Shown here one piece after another: positions 10,201 through 17,988 of a DNA stretch of 64,000 nt. Each line of letters opens with the position of its first letter. The first letter of the stretch is position 1. The notes beneath the pieces are model-generated. The model saw only the letters and a list, made by a program, of their open reading frames with translations, was not told where the DNA came from and ran no database searches. A program made the translations under genes and the position numbers. Source of the DNA: Cohnella hashimotonis. GTDB lineage: Bacteria; Bacillota; Bacilli; Paenibacillales; Paenibacillaceae. The stretch covers positions 4,650,001-4,714,000 of the forward strand of contig NZ_JAGRPV010000001.1 of assembly GCF_030014955.1 (NCBI RefSeq), in the 5' to 3' direction.

Positions 10201-11750
10201 TGCAAGGCCGTAAGTAAAGTAATCATATCGTAAGCGTATTTCTTGTAGAGCTGTGTGCTGAACGACCTGTCGAAGGCGTTCGGATACGTGGTGTTCGTAT
10301 AACTGCCTGCGCCGATAAATCCTTTATAGCTCGAATCGACATCCGCAGCGCTCGCCAGCACTTCGAAGGCCACGGTGTTGTTCGCCTGCGGCCCTCCCGA
10401 ATAGCCGTCGTTTTTTAAGACCACCCTGTTGAATTTCATCACGCTGCCCAGGTCGATCTTGAGCCAGCTTGCAGGCGTGCCGGTGCTCACCCAGCTTGTC
10501 GCGGCATTCCCGTCGATCGCTCTTCCCGGAACATTCGCCCCGTCGTGACCCGAGCTTGCAATGACCGTTTTGTTCGTGAGGAGATTTCCCTGGTCGTACA
10601 GTTCAAACTCATAAATATTCGCATGCAAGTCCCCGTTCTGGCTGGGCGTCGTTATATTCAGTCTGAAGTACCTGCCGGTTGCGCCGGTTATCGATCTTTC
10701 GGTTACCGCGCCGGTATTCCCGGACACGCTGTCCGCATTCGTAAAGTTCACCCCGTCCGTGCTGACTTGAAGCGCGAAATCCCGCGTATTTAACGAAGCC
10801 GGCTCTCCCCCCGCCTCGGCATGTCTGACCGCCCATCTCTTTATCGTTTTCGTTTGCCCCAGATCCACCGTGAGAGTGCTATTTGCCGAGGCGCCGCTGC
10901 TGACCCATTTGGTCTCAGGCACGCCGACGAGGGACGATCCGCCATCAACCGCCGCCTCCGGCCTTGTCGTCGCATTCAGATAGCTCGATGCCGCAACGCT
11001 TTTCGCCATTGCCAGATTGTAATAGAGCTCGAATTCGGGCACCCTTGCCGTCGTGTTAAACGCGTCGCTTGAAGGTCTGCTAATATTTAATTTAATGTAC
11101 CGGCCGGAAGGGATGGCGGATTCCGCCAAATATTCCGTGGCTCTGCCGGGGTAAAAGGATTTCGGGTCGCTGTTGATATAGCTTTTCATATCGAAGTAGT
11201 AATAATTGTTCGAGCTTGGGTGCGTATCGTTAAACAGTTCCACTTCCAGTATTCTAACGATCGTGTCCATTCCCTGATTGGGAGCGGTAATAAGTATTCT
11301 TGCATACCGAGCCGTCTGCGGCGAAAGGAGTCTGTTCGTGATTCCCTGCGTATTCCCGGAGACGGCATCGACGTTCGTGAAGGCGCTTCCGTCATTGCTG
11401 ATTTGAAGAACGAAGTCCTTCGTATTGTAGGCCGGATTGTCGTCGCTGGCCTGGGCATGCTTGATTTTCCACCTGTTAAACGTAGTTGCGGCGCCCAAAT
11501 CGATACGGAGCCAACGATCCCCCGTATTGGTGTTATACCAACCCGTACCGTAGCTGCCGTCGACGGCCAGCTCGGGGGTAACGCTGCCCGCAGAAGCGGT
11601 CACGGATTTGTTCAAAGCCAGATTCGGGCTGGAGGCGAATGCGACCTGAGGCGCGAGTATCCCGTTGGAACCAAAATCGAGATACGCGACTGACATTATA
11701 ACCAGCAAAAGCATACTTATCGCTTTTTTTAGACGCATTATTATTTTCAT
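7275..11750 (-). CDS. Large secreted GxGYxYP-like putative glycoside hydrolase with multiple F5/8C modules
   Basis: The 1491-residue product begins with a signal peptide (to about 39). It then has F5/8 type C (CBM32-like) modules at about 41-175, a partial one at 176-244, and full ones at 245-386 and 387-490. A central domain of about 490-1110 resembles the GxGYxYP putative glycosidases: YMGDYDNAAWAGSLL, later SSGAYIYLQKIPSP, although the name motif is altered. A beta-sandwich segment follows, then two F5/8C modules (about 1220-1355 and 1356-1491) that are near copies of each other. It should act outside the cell on a polysaccharide. It is probably the last gene of the locus A operon. The catalytic assignment is by resemblance only. 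Confidence 0.8.
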   Translation of the reverse strand: MKIIMRLKKAISMLLLVIMSVAYLDFGSNGILAPQVAFASSPNLALNKSVTASAGSVTPELAVDGSYGTGWYNTNTGDRWLRIDLGAATTFNRWKIKHAQASDDNPAYNTKDFVLQISNDGSAFTNVDAVSGNTQGITNRLLSPQTARYARILITAPNQGMDTIVRILEVELFNDTHPSSNNYYYFDMKSYINSDPKSFYPGRATEYLAESAIPSGRYIKLNISRPSSDAFNTTARVPEFELYYNLAMAKSVAASSYLNATTRPEAAVDGGSSLVGVPETKWVSSGASANSTLTVDLGQTKTIKRWAVRHAEAGGEPASLNTRDFALQVSTDGVNFTNADSVSGNTGAVTERSITGATGRYFRLNITTPSQNGDLHANIYEFELYDQGNLLTNKTVIASSGHDGANVPGRAIDGNAATSWVSTGTPASWLKIDLGSVMKFNRVVLKNDGYSGGPQANNTVAFEVLASAADVDSSYKGFIGAGSYTNTTYPNAFDRSFSTQLYKKYAYDMITLLTALQGVVNRDTGGPKILYKYFSTNPEYLSGYNSADYWLDGLTDPGNLLAGKTRITVTDPFVLIDAFAYKFGGLVLWDEAVPATSNVANTIAGVEDLLPVRYDASVNSLYSDIMGRSSLGLTPSVYLNGKFTGSGTIWNSSTTSTGSKKNDAYIWAKEKYINTGKANARLLAYYIDAWTTNADKNGNIAYPNSTDAEGELNDRGLIVKDYFIRNKAFFLDLQPERNPGSVLHKPNDDPSQPLGTDYNTLSAILDAARAQSGTDPITAGGYLPWKYKYTDFVDATADTVSSVEIAQGHMFSQRLIQFDADAIGMESLANASVYQDIPLDGNLHQSNDGDSSVTYDPAKKYIMLYMGDYDNAAWAGSLLPGIWDKTNGRGRIPLSWPVSPVVSKRAPMVFNKLYAEASQKDYFTGSDSSGAYIYLQKIPSPYLQSYKTYLAGELNKFDIDSTGLLFVTEDAPMTAETYDVLSELVPNGVGWTSAEKKLVQGVPYVPVISPFINESASFVEKTFYDYMTAILPNEQFYFFRTVIQDPKQLADAIDALHADFPALNFEVVDQYAFFRLYRQSLIANLSNLSFPANGKGTETSVLFEDDGSTVMDGNSRYASAANSWTYKFDLDDAVSDATAYLDIGGDYIVSGSRDNANWTVLADPGSVMPRADVTVDLNALLSNNPNKQIYLKFTDGAADSNMGARLYHAEIDTNRHNIVLNKPATASGQVNAESAAAKAVDGSIDNQWCSIDSAPHWLTVDLGANYSISRWVVKHAHSAGDNALFNTRDFKLQVSSDGVNFTDADTVTGNAADITDRNVTVSGRYVRLYITQGAQNGQSNFARIRDFEVYGAIQKNVALGKTATASGQVDASSGPANAVDGLLTNHWCSIDAAPHWLSVDLGRVYNLSRWVVKHAHSGGDAAAYNTKNFKLQVSNDGTNFTDVDSVTGNTADITNRNIAASGRYVRLYITQGAQDGQANYARIRDFEVYGK

Positions 11751-11794
11751 TCCTCTCTCGCTTCAGGTGTAAAGCGCTATAGCTCTCGTTAACA

Positions 11795-11886
11795 AACTTA
11801 TCCTGGAGAACCTTCGCTTCTTTCGCCCGAAAGCGCTCGATACGAGACTCGGATCGTCCAATAGAAGGAAATTTCCAGGATAAGTT
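11795..11886. repeat. Structured intergenic palindrome with 13-bp terminal arms
   Basis: AACTTATCCTGGA (11795-11807) and its exact complement TCCAGGATAAGTT (11874-11886) enclose 66 bases with further internal pairing (CCTTC/GAAGG; CTCGATACGAG). It fills most of the gap between the 888- and 1491-residue genes. It could be an RNA processing or stability element or a small dispersed repeat. No T run follows on the minus strand, so it is not a standard terminator. Confidence 0.6.
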
Positions 11887-11894
11887 GTAATCGT

Positions 11895-14546
11895 TTATTT
11901 ATTCCCGCCTTCCGCTTTCGACGACGCGCGCGGCATCGCGATGTCGATCCGGCATTCTTGGCCGCCCGATAAGACGGTCGGATAGTCGACGGCATATGTC
12001 TGCTCGGCAACCGGACGTATCCGGACGGCCGTTCCGTTGACGGTTGCGCCGATCGGCTTTACGGGCAGCACAAGCCGAAGTTCGCCGGAATAGACACCTT
12101 CGCCCGTGGTTGCCTCTTCGTCGTTATTGCCGCTGCCCCGGATGGCGATCCGCAGCCCGCCTTTTTCTCCGCCGAAGACGATCTCGCCGATCGCGCCGGA
12201 CGAGCAGTACGCATCGCCCCGTTCGACCTTACCGTGCTCGTCCTCGAAATGCCAGGACACCCGCCTGTCCGCACCCGCAAGCGGCGCAAACCGAAGGCCC
12301 GCTCCGGACGGCTGCCGCGTCAGCTGGCCCAGATACCCGAGCTCCCCATGCCGGGGCGAAGCATAGGCAAAAGCTTGCAAGCCCAGCAGCGTGCCGTACA
12401 GACTCAGCCCGACATCGCCCGTGCACACATGATCGCCGAAATTGGGAGATTCCTGCTCCCAGCAATAGCTCATGCTGGCCCGCCCGTCCCCGTGAATCTT
12501 GGCCGTAGAGCCGAGCAAGCCGCCATAGATAAGGGACAGCAGCGTCGGATCGGGCTGCACAACGCCTTGCCGAACGAGCATCAGAAGCGCGCTCGAATTG
12601 AGCGGGCTGGTATAGTGATGGCATACCTCCGCAAAGTCGGTCCCCGCATCCCACCAGCGGATGTCGCTGCCCTGCCACCACCAGACCGGCTGTTCGCCGC
12701 GCACGGCCTGCATCGCTTTTCCGATCGCCGACAGGCAATCTTCTTCCTTGAAATAATCGGCGTAAAATGCGATACACTCGTATCCGGTGTTGTCGTACGG
12801 GCATTCCGAGCCGTAGGGCACATCCCCCCGGAACAGCTCATCCGCGTGCCGACGGACCCGAATGAGCAGGTTGTAGTACATCTCCACCTTCTCTTCGTCC
12901 CGCAAGCTGTTCAGCAGGTCGAAGATTTGCTGTCCGCCCATCAGCCCGGTGATGAGGTCCATCGGACGCGACGCATCGAACATTTTCATCAGCGTCCGGT
13001 ATGCGAAGTCCAGGTATTGCTCGGCCGTGTACGCTTCCGTCATGCCGTATTGCCTGGCGATCCGGTACATCGAGTAGTACAGATTGGCGACATGCATGTA
13101 GTTGTAAGAACGGGTCGTGTCGAAACGAAAGAGCCACCACTGGACTTCATCGTTGTCCGGGTTTTGCAGGTAGCGGCGGACATAATCGACGATATACCGC
13201 TCCAATTTGGCGATCTGTCCCCGATTCGGATACAACGCGTTTTTCTCCGCGGCGAACATCCCATCGGTGATCCCGCCTTCATAGGATCCGTTGCCCCACA
13301 GGCTGTCCTCCTTGGCATACAGGCCTTCGCCCTTGAATGCCTCGAAGTCGCCGAGCGAATACAGGAGAATGGCGCCGTTCAGGACGCTGCTCTCGTCGTG
13401 CAGCACCTGATAGTCGACAATAAAGTCCGCGCGTCGTTCGAACAATTCGGGCAGCGGCGCGGTCACGCGAAAAAGCAGCGCCGCGGGCTCGGCTGCGCCG
13501 TCGCCGGCAATCCGCACCAGCTGCTCGCCCGGTTCGCGGAATTTGAACCGCCAGACGCGGCCATCCGCGCTCTCCCGTTCGGACACCGCCTCAAGCTTAT
13601 TCGCGTCCAGGAGCGAGAGCTTGCCGCGGCCCCTGGCGACGATCCGGAACTCGGCGTCGATCGGCCCGGTCATCGCGGGCACCGCGTACGCATCGATTTT
13701 ACCGCTGTTGACCAGCACCTCGGCCACGTCGCTCCGTCGCTCGACGAAGCCCAGCCGGAGACGCCGGACGGCCGTCTCTCCCGGCCCCAGACGAATTCCG
13801 CTTGCTGCCAGGCCAGGCAGCAGCGGCTTGAAGCCGTTCGCGTCCAAATAGCCTTCGGCATGCAGGAACAGCACGCTGCTTCCCGGCCAGGAGTGATTGG
13901 GAATGCCCGGCCTTTCGAGATCGATCGTGCCCGGGAACCGGGACACGTGCTCGAATCGGGTATCCCCGAGCGGAATGCAGTACAGCAACGGTTCGTTCCC
14001 GCTCAGGCTTTCCACCAGCTGATAGCCGTGCGCGCCGCCCGGATGGACATGCTCGTAGTGCAAATGCCCGTACAAGTAGCGCTGGTCGTATCGCCACGGA
14101 CAATAGTAGTTGTTTATCGGCGCCGAGATCGCCAGTTCGGCGGCTTCGAGCCCGAGGCTGCCTGCCGTGACGGCGAGTTCGACCGTCAAGGCATCGGCGT
14201 CGGCACGGAACGTTTTGATTACCCGGACATGCTCGTTTTCGAATACGTAAGTTTCCGCCTCTCCCGGCTCCCGCCGGAAAGAGAGCCATTGTCGGCGGTA
14301 ACCAAGCTCTTCCTCCGGACGGTCTCCCGGCAAACGGTAACCAAGCAGGACGGCCGAGTAGCCTTCCACTTTGTTCGGGGCGTCAGATCCGATTAACGGC
14401 AGTTCCATCGGTCCGGCTACATAATTTTCCTGTCTAGGGTCACCTGCATAGCCCAGAAAAGCAATCTCTCCGTTGTCCGGATTCGGACGAAACGTCAGGC
14501 CGATGCCGGGTCCCGCATCACTTCGCGTCGTGGCCGCAGCTGTCAT
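11895..14546 (-). CDS. Large cytoplasmic protein of uncertain function (possibly DUF5695-like), locus A
   Basis: The frame gives 883 residues from ATG at 14546, chosen because GGAGGG lies seven bases upstream; a TTG further up overlaps that site. There is no signal peptide. The first 370 residues look beta-rich. The middle (about 380-750) is helical and rich in Trp and Tyr, in the style of an (alpha/alpha)6 toroid (EVQWWLFRFDTTRSYNYMHV, TSPLNSSALLMLVRQG), and a short beta domain ends it. From memory it resembles DUF5695, but I cannot verify this. It follows the TIM-barrel gene by 18 bases in the transporter operon, so an intracellular role on imported oligosaccharides is likely. No catalytic residues are assigned. 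Confidence 0.7.
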   Translation of the reverse strand: MTAAATTRSDAGPGIGLTFRPNPDNGEIAFLGYAGDPRQENYVAGPMELPLIGSDAPNKVEGYSAVLLGYRLPGDRPEEELGYRRQWLSFRREPGEAETYVFENEHVRVIKTFRADADALTVELAVTAGSLGLEAAELAISAPINNYYCPWRYDQRYLYGHLHYEHVHPGGAHGYQLVESLSGNEPLLYCIPLGDTRFEHVSRFPGTIDLERPGIPNHSWPGSSVLFLHAEGYLDANGFKPLLPGLAASGIRLGPGETAVRRLRLGFVERRSDVAEVLVNSGKIDAYAVPAMTGPIDAEFRIVARGRGKLSLLDANKLEAVSERESADGRVWRFKFREPGEQLVRIAGDGAAEPAALLFRVTAPLPELFERRADFIVDYQVLHDESSVLNGAILLYSLGDFEAFKGEGLYAKEDSLWGNGSYEGGITDGMFAAEKNALYPNRGQIAKLERYIVDYVRRYLQNPDNDEVQWWLFRFDTTRSYNYMHVANLYYSMYRIARQYGMTEAYTAEQYLDFAYRTLMKMFDASRPMDLITGLMGGQQIFDLLNSLRDEEKVEMYYNLLIRVRRHADELFRGDVPYGSECPYDNTGYECIAFYADYFKEEDCLSAIGKAMQAVRGEQPVWWWQGSDIRWWDAGTDFAEVCHHYTSPLNSSALLMLVRQGVVQPDPTLLSLIYGGLLGSTAKIHGDGRASMSYCWEQESPNFGDHVCTGDVGLSLYGTLLGLQAFAYASPRHGELGYLGQLTRQPSGAGLRFAPLAGADRRVSWHFEDEHGKVERGDAYCSSGAIGEIVFGGEKGGLRIAIRGSGNNDEEATTGEGVYSGELRLVLPVKPIGATVNGTAVRIRPVAEQTYAVDYPTVLSGGQECRIDIAMPRASSKAEGGNK

Positions 14547-14564
14547 AGCCCATCCCTCCAATGG

Positions 14565-16202
14565 TCAAAATGGTACGCCGGCCAGACCCGGCAAATGCAT
14601 GCGCCACGCCTTGGCCTTGGCGATTTGCGCTTCCGCCTCGTCCGCGTGCCGAGTCAGCGTATCCGCCACGATCGACAGCGTCGGAATCACCTCCGGCGTA
14701 TCGCCGGACGGGAGCTGCCCGCCGGAAGGCCACGCCCATTCGTGCACGCCGCCCGAGCCTTTGCCCGGCGCCGGATGGGCCAAATAATGCGTTTGCCTGG
14801 CATAACGGTACAACGCGTATTCGTATGCGCCCGGGGCGCGTCCTTCATGGAACAGGCTGAATGCGCCCCATAGCGCATCATAGCTGTTCTCGCCGAACAG
14901 CAGCAGGTTGGGATAACGGCTCTTCATGGCCGCGGCCCACGCCAGCGTGCCTTCGTACGGCGAATGGACCGGGTCGTTGATCCAGTAGCTCGACACGTCC
15001 AGGAAAATGCCGTCCACCCGGTAGGTGTCTACCAGATGCGCCGCCCGCTCGATCATATGCTCGCGAAAGGCCGGATGGCCAAGATTGGCAAGCACACTGT
15101 TGCTTTCCACGGACAGGTCGTAATCCCAATCCACCCAATTGATGCGGCTCTCCGATCCCCAACGGTCCCGCGCGGCAACGTCCCGCAAACCAAGCGCTTC
15201 TGCGTACTGCAGGTTCAGCCCGTTGGCGCCGAGCATCGGCACAATCCGGAAGCCCAGACGGTGCGCCGTCGCGACGAGACTTGCGAACCCTTCGGCTCCG
15301 CCCATCGCTTCGCTCGGCTCGTAAATCGGATAACGATGATAGTAGCGGCCGTCCCACGCGGGGAGAAAAGCCATAGCCTGATGGGCGGGCATCCGCTCCG
15401 CGATCCAGTGCAGACTGCGTTCCATCTCCGCGAACGTCTGGAATACATGCCCTGTCCAGTGCTCGCCGTGCAGGATCGTCACCAGCTTGATCTCGTCCAG
15501 CCAGGCCGGGACGTCGGACCGCCGCCCGTACGGCACGATATTAAAGTGCGACTCCAGGTCGGCGCATCGCTCCCGCACGATGTCGGCCGGCTCCTCGCAG
15601 CGCCCGATGTGCCAAGGCGGCGCATCGATCTCAAACGCATGGCGTCTGGCGTCTTCCTGGTGGACCAAGTCGAGCACGTTGCCTTCCAGGTACGGATCTT
15701 CATGCACGGCGAAGCTTTTGCCCCGGACGGCGCGGTCCTTCGACAAGGCGTACCAGGTTTGTCCTTTTCCGTCCTCGACGAAAACAAGCGGCATTTTCAT
15801 GATAAAACCGGGATACGGCTTGGCTGCGATGCAGCCGCCGGACCCAAGCGTCTCGCGCCTGTTCTGGTCGTAGGTAAGCGCCGTAACGTCCAGTCCCAGC
15901 ACTTCGAGCATGATCGATTTGCATTCCTCCGAGGCATGACTCCCTCTGGCCGTCACGATGTAACGCCCATCCGCTCCTCGTGCGATTTCAAGCCCGATCG
16001 AGCCTTCCGCCCGCCGCTGGTTGCCCGCCCACGACAACCCGCTCGCCGCAAGCGTTACGCGGTCCCCTTCCCTGCGCACTTCGACGCGCTGCGGGTCGGG
16101 CGCGTATACGTTGTTCACCGTGAACAGGCGGACGGCGAATTGCAATTCGTCCATTCGGACAAAGGTATCTCCAAAATCGTAACCAATCGTGTACAACCGC
16201 AT
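14565..16202 (-). CDS. TIM-barrel glycoside hydrolase-like protein, locus A
   Basis: This protein has about 545 residues and no signal peptide. An N-terminal beta domain (to about 220) is followed by a probable (beta/alpha)8 domain with YRVDGIFLDVSSYWIND, NLLLFGENSYDALWG and AFLPAWDGRYYHRYPIY. The D in FLDVSS and the E in FGENSY are plausible active-site acids. This resembles retaining alpha-glycosidases in general form, but I cannot place it in a numbered family. The start is uncertain: ATG at 16202 has AGGAGG only three bases upstream, TTG two codons later has ideal spacing, and the frame is open to 16244. It lies 54 bases after the second permease, consistent with processing of imported sugars. 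Confidence 0.75.
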   Translation of the reverse strand: MRLYTIGYDFGDTFVRMDELQFAVRLFTVNNVYAPDPQRVEVRREGDRVTLAASGLSWAGNQRRAEGSIGLEIARGADGRYIVTARGSHASEECKSIMLEVLGLDVTALTYDQNRRETLGSGGCIAAKPYPGFIMKMPLVFVEDGKGQTWYALSKDRAVRGKSFAVHEDPYLEGNVLDLVHQEDARRHAFEIDAPPWHIGRCEEPADIVRERCADLESHFNIVPYGRRSDVPAWLDEIKLVTILHGEHWTGHVFQTFAEMERSLHWIAERMPAHQAMAFLPAWDGRYYHRYPIYEPSEAMGGAEGFASLVATAHRLGFRIVPMLGANGLNLQYAEALGLRDVAARDRWGSESRINWVDWDYDLSVESNSVLANLGHPAFREHMIERAAHLVDTYRVDGIFLDVSSYWINDPVHSPYEGTLAWAAAMKSRYPNLLLFGENSYDALWGAFSLFHEGRAPGAYEYALYRYARQTHYLAHPAPGKGSGGVHEWAWPSGGQLPSGDTPEVIPTLSIVADTLTRHADEAEAQIAKAKAWRMHLPGLAGVPF

Positions 16203-16256
16203 CTTCCTCCTGGATCGCCATCGGCTGCGATCCGCAAATTTCATCGCCGACCGGCG

Positions 16257-17078
16257 CTAGCCCTTGATGCCAGTCAGACTGATACCTTCAATAAAGTATT
16301 TCTGGCCTGCGAAGAACATGGCGATGGCGGGCAGCACCATGATCGCGGAGCCGGCCATCAGCAGGTTCCAGTCCGTGGCGTACATGCCTTTCAACTGAAG
16401 CAATCCGAGCGCCAGCGTAAACTTGGAATCTTCATTAAGAAAAATGAGCGGCCCGAAGAAATCGTTCCATACGTTCATAAAGGTGAAAAAGGCGACCACC
16501 GTCAAAGCGGGTTTGACCAGCGGGAGCATAATGCGGATATAAATCTGCAGAAAGCTCGCGCCGTCGATGACGGCGGACTCGTCCAGGTCCCGCGGAATGT
16601 TCATGAAAAACTGGCGCATCAGAAAGATGTTGAACGCGCCCCCGCCGAACCAGGCCGGCAGAATGAGCGGCCAGAACGTATTGACGGCCCGCAGCTCAGA
16701 CCACATGATGAAGGTCGGAATGAGCGTTACGGCCGAGGGCAGCATCATCGTCGACAGAATCAGCGCGAACCAGGCGTTGCGGAACCGGAACCGCAATCTC
16801 GCGAATGCGTATCCGCACATGCTGCTCGTCAGAACCACGCCGATCATGACCGGTATCAGGATCAGCAAGGTGTTGAACAAATAACGGGCAAACGGAATGA
16901 TGTCGAACACGTCCGCGTAATTTTGCCAGAGCAGCTCTTCCGGCAAGATGCGGGGAGGGAAGATGAACAACTCGTCGGTTCTCATGAGCGAGCTGCGAAC
17001 CAGCCACAGGAACGGTACGGCTGCCAGCGCCGCGCAAACGAGCAGAACCGCGAAGCTGGCCGTCTTGCGAATTCGCAT
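16257..17078 (-). CDS. Carbohydrate ABC transporter permease (MalG/AraQ type), locus A
   Basis: This inner-membrane permease has six helices and the EAA loop DLDESAVIDGASFLQIYIRIMLP, which contacts the ATPase. The C-terminus GISLTGIKG is typical of MalG-like subunits. The start is ATG at 17078, nine bases after GGAGGTG and directly after the stop of the first permease. A slightly longer GTG form overlaps that gene. It pairs with the upstream permease to form the pore. No ATPase gene is present in the window. Confidence 0.92.
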   Translation of the reverse strand: MRIRKTASFAVLLVCAALAAVPFLWLVRSSLMRTDELFIFPPRILPEELLWQNYADVFDIIPFARYLFNTLLILIPVMIGVVLTSSMCGYAFARLRFRFRNAWFALILSTMMLPSAVTLIPTFIMWSELRAVNTFWPLILPAWFGGGAFNIFLMRQFFMNIPRDLDESAVIDGASFLQIYIRIMLPLVKPALTVVAFFTFMNVWNDFFGPLIFLNEDSKFTLALGLLQLKGMYATDWNLLMAGSAIMVLPAIAMFFAGQKYFIEGISLTGIKG

Positions 17079-17079
17079 G

Positions 17080-17988
17080 TTACTTGCCACCTCCGTAATG
17101 CACCCATGCTTTCGAGCTCTTGAAGACGCCGGCCGTCAACGCCGCGATCAACGCGAACAAAATCCAGGACAACGCGCTCGCATAGCCGAAGTGATTGTAT
17201 TGGAACGCTTCCCGGTAGATCAGGTAGACATAGAACAATGTCCCGTTGTTCGGTCCCCCGCCGGTCATGACGTAAGCCTGGGCGAACGCCTGCAGCGAAC
17301 CGATCAACCCCATGACCAGATTGAAGAAAATGACCGGCGTAATCATCGGGATCGTGACGTAACGGAACTTGTGCCAGCCGTTCCCGCCGTCGATCTCCAC
17401 CGCCTCCAACAGATGCTTGGGCACATCCTGCAGCCCCGCGAGGATGATGAGGGCCGCGCTGCCGCAGCCCCACATGCTCATCAGGATGAGCGACGGAATG
17501 ACGGTCGCTTCGTCGTAAATCCACATTAACGTCGGGAGACCTACGCTTTTCAGCACGGTGTTCAGCAAGCCGAAGTCCGGATTGAACAGCCATACCCACA
17601 GCATGCTCGAAGCCACGATCGGCACGATCGTCGGCAAGTAAAAAATCGTGCGGAACGCCGCTTGCCCCCTGACGCCGTAATTCATGAACAACGCCACGAC
17701 GATGGAAGCCAGCATCGTGAACACGACGCTCCCGATGGCGAAATAAAAGGTGACCAGCAGCGACTTTTTAAAGAAAAGGTCCTCGGTGATAACGGTTCGG
17801 TAATTGTCGAAGCCGACCCATTTTGCCGCGCTCAAAATCTGCCAGTCGGTCAGGCTGATGCCCAGACTGGCCACCATCGGACCGATCGTCCAGATCAGCA
17901 GGCCGAGAATCGCCGGAAGGGCGAACAGATAGCCGGCGATCTCTTCCTTTTTTTTCAGCGCGGCTTTTCTCGATACAGGCTTACTCAT
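17080..17988 (-). CDS. Carbohydrate ABC transporter permease (MalF/UgpA type), locus A
   Basis: The protein has 302 residues with six membrane helices. Its EAA loop is HLLEAVEIDGGNGWHKFRYVTIP, with the conserved glycine. A lysine- and glutamate-rich N-terminal tail precedes the first helix, as in many LacF/UgpA-like permeases. The start overlaps the binding-protein stop by eight bases, showing tight operon packing. It forms the translocation pore with the next permease. Confidence 0.92.
   Translation of the reverse strand: MSKPVSRKAALKKKEEIAGYLFALPAILGLLIWTIGPMVASLGISLTDWQILSAAKWVGFDNYRTVITEDLFFKKSLLVTFYFAIGSVVFTMLASIVVALFMNYGVRGQAAFRTIFYLPTIVPIVASSMLWVWLFNPDFGLLNTVLKSVGLPTLMWIYDEATVIPSLILMSMWGCGSAALIILAGLQDVPKHLLEAVEIDGGNGWHKFRYVTIPMITPVIFFNLVMGLIGSLQAFAQAYVMTGGGPNNGTLFYVYLIYREAFQYNHFGYASALSWILFALIAALTAGVFKSSKAWVHYGGGK

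Noticed and set aside
11770..11784. cre-like sequence TGTAAAGCGCTATAG
   Set aside because: An extra base breaks the spacing and several consensus positions fail.
12234..14396. Long plus-strand reading frame opposite the 888-residue gene
   Set aside because: Arg/His/Pro-rich composition typical of antisense frames in GC-rich DNA, with no recognisable domain. The minus strand has a clear gene with a ribosome site.
14964..17123. Long plus-strand frame opposite the hydrolase and permease genes
   Set aside because: It spans two well-defined minus-strand genes, is very rich in Arg, His and Gln, and has no domain match.
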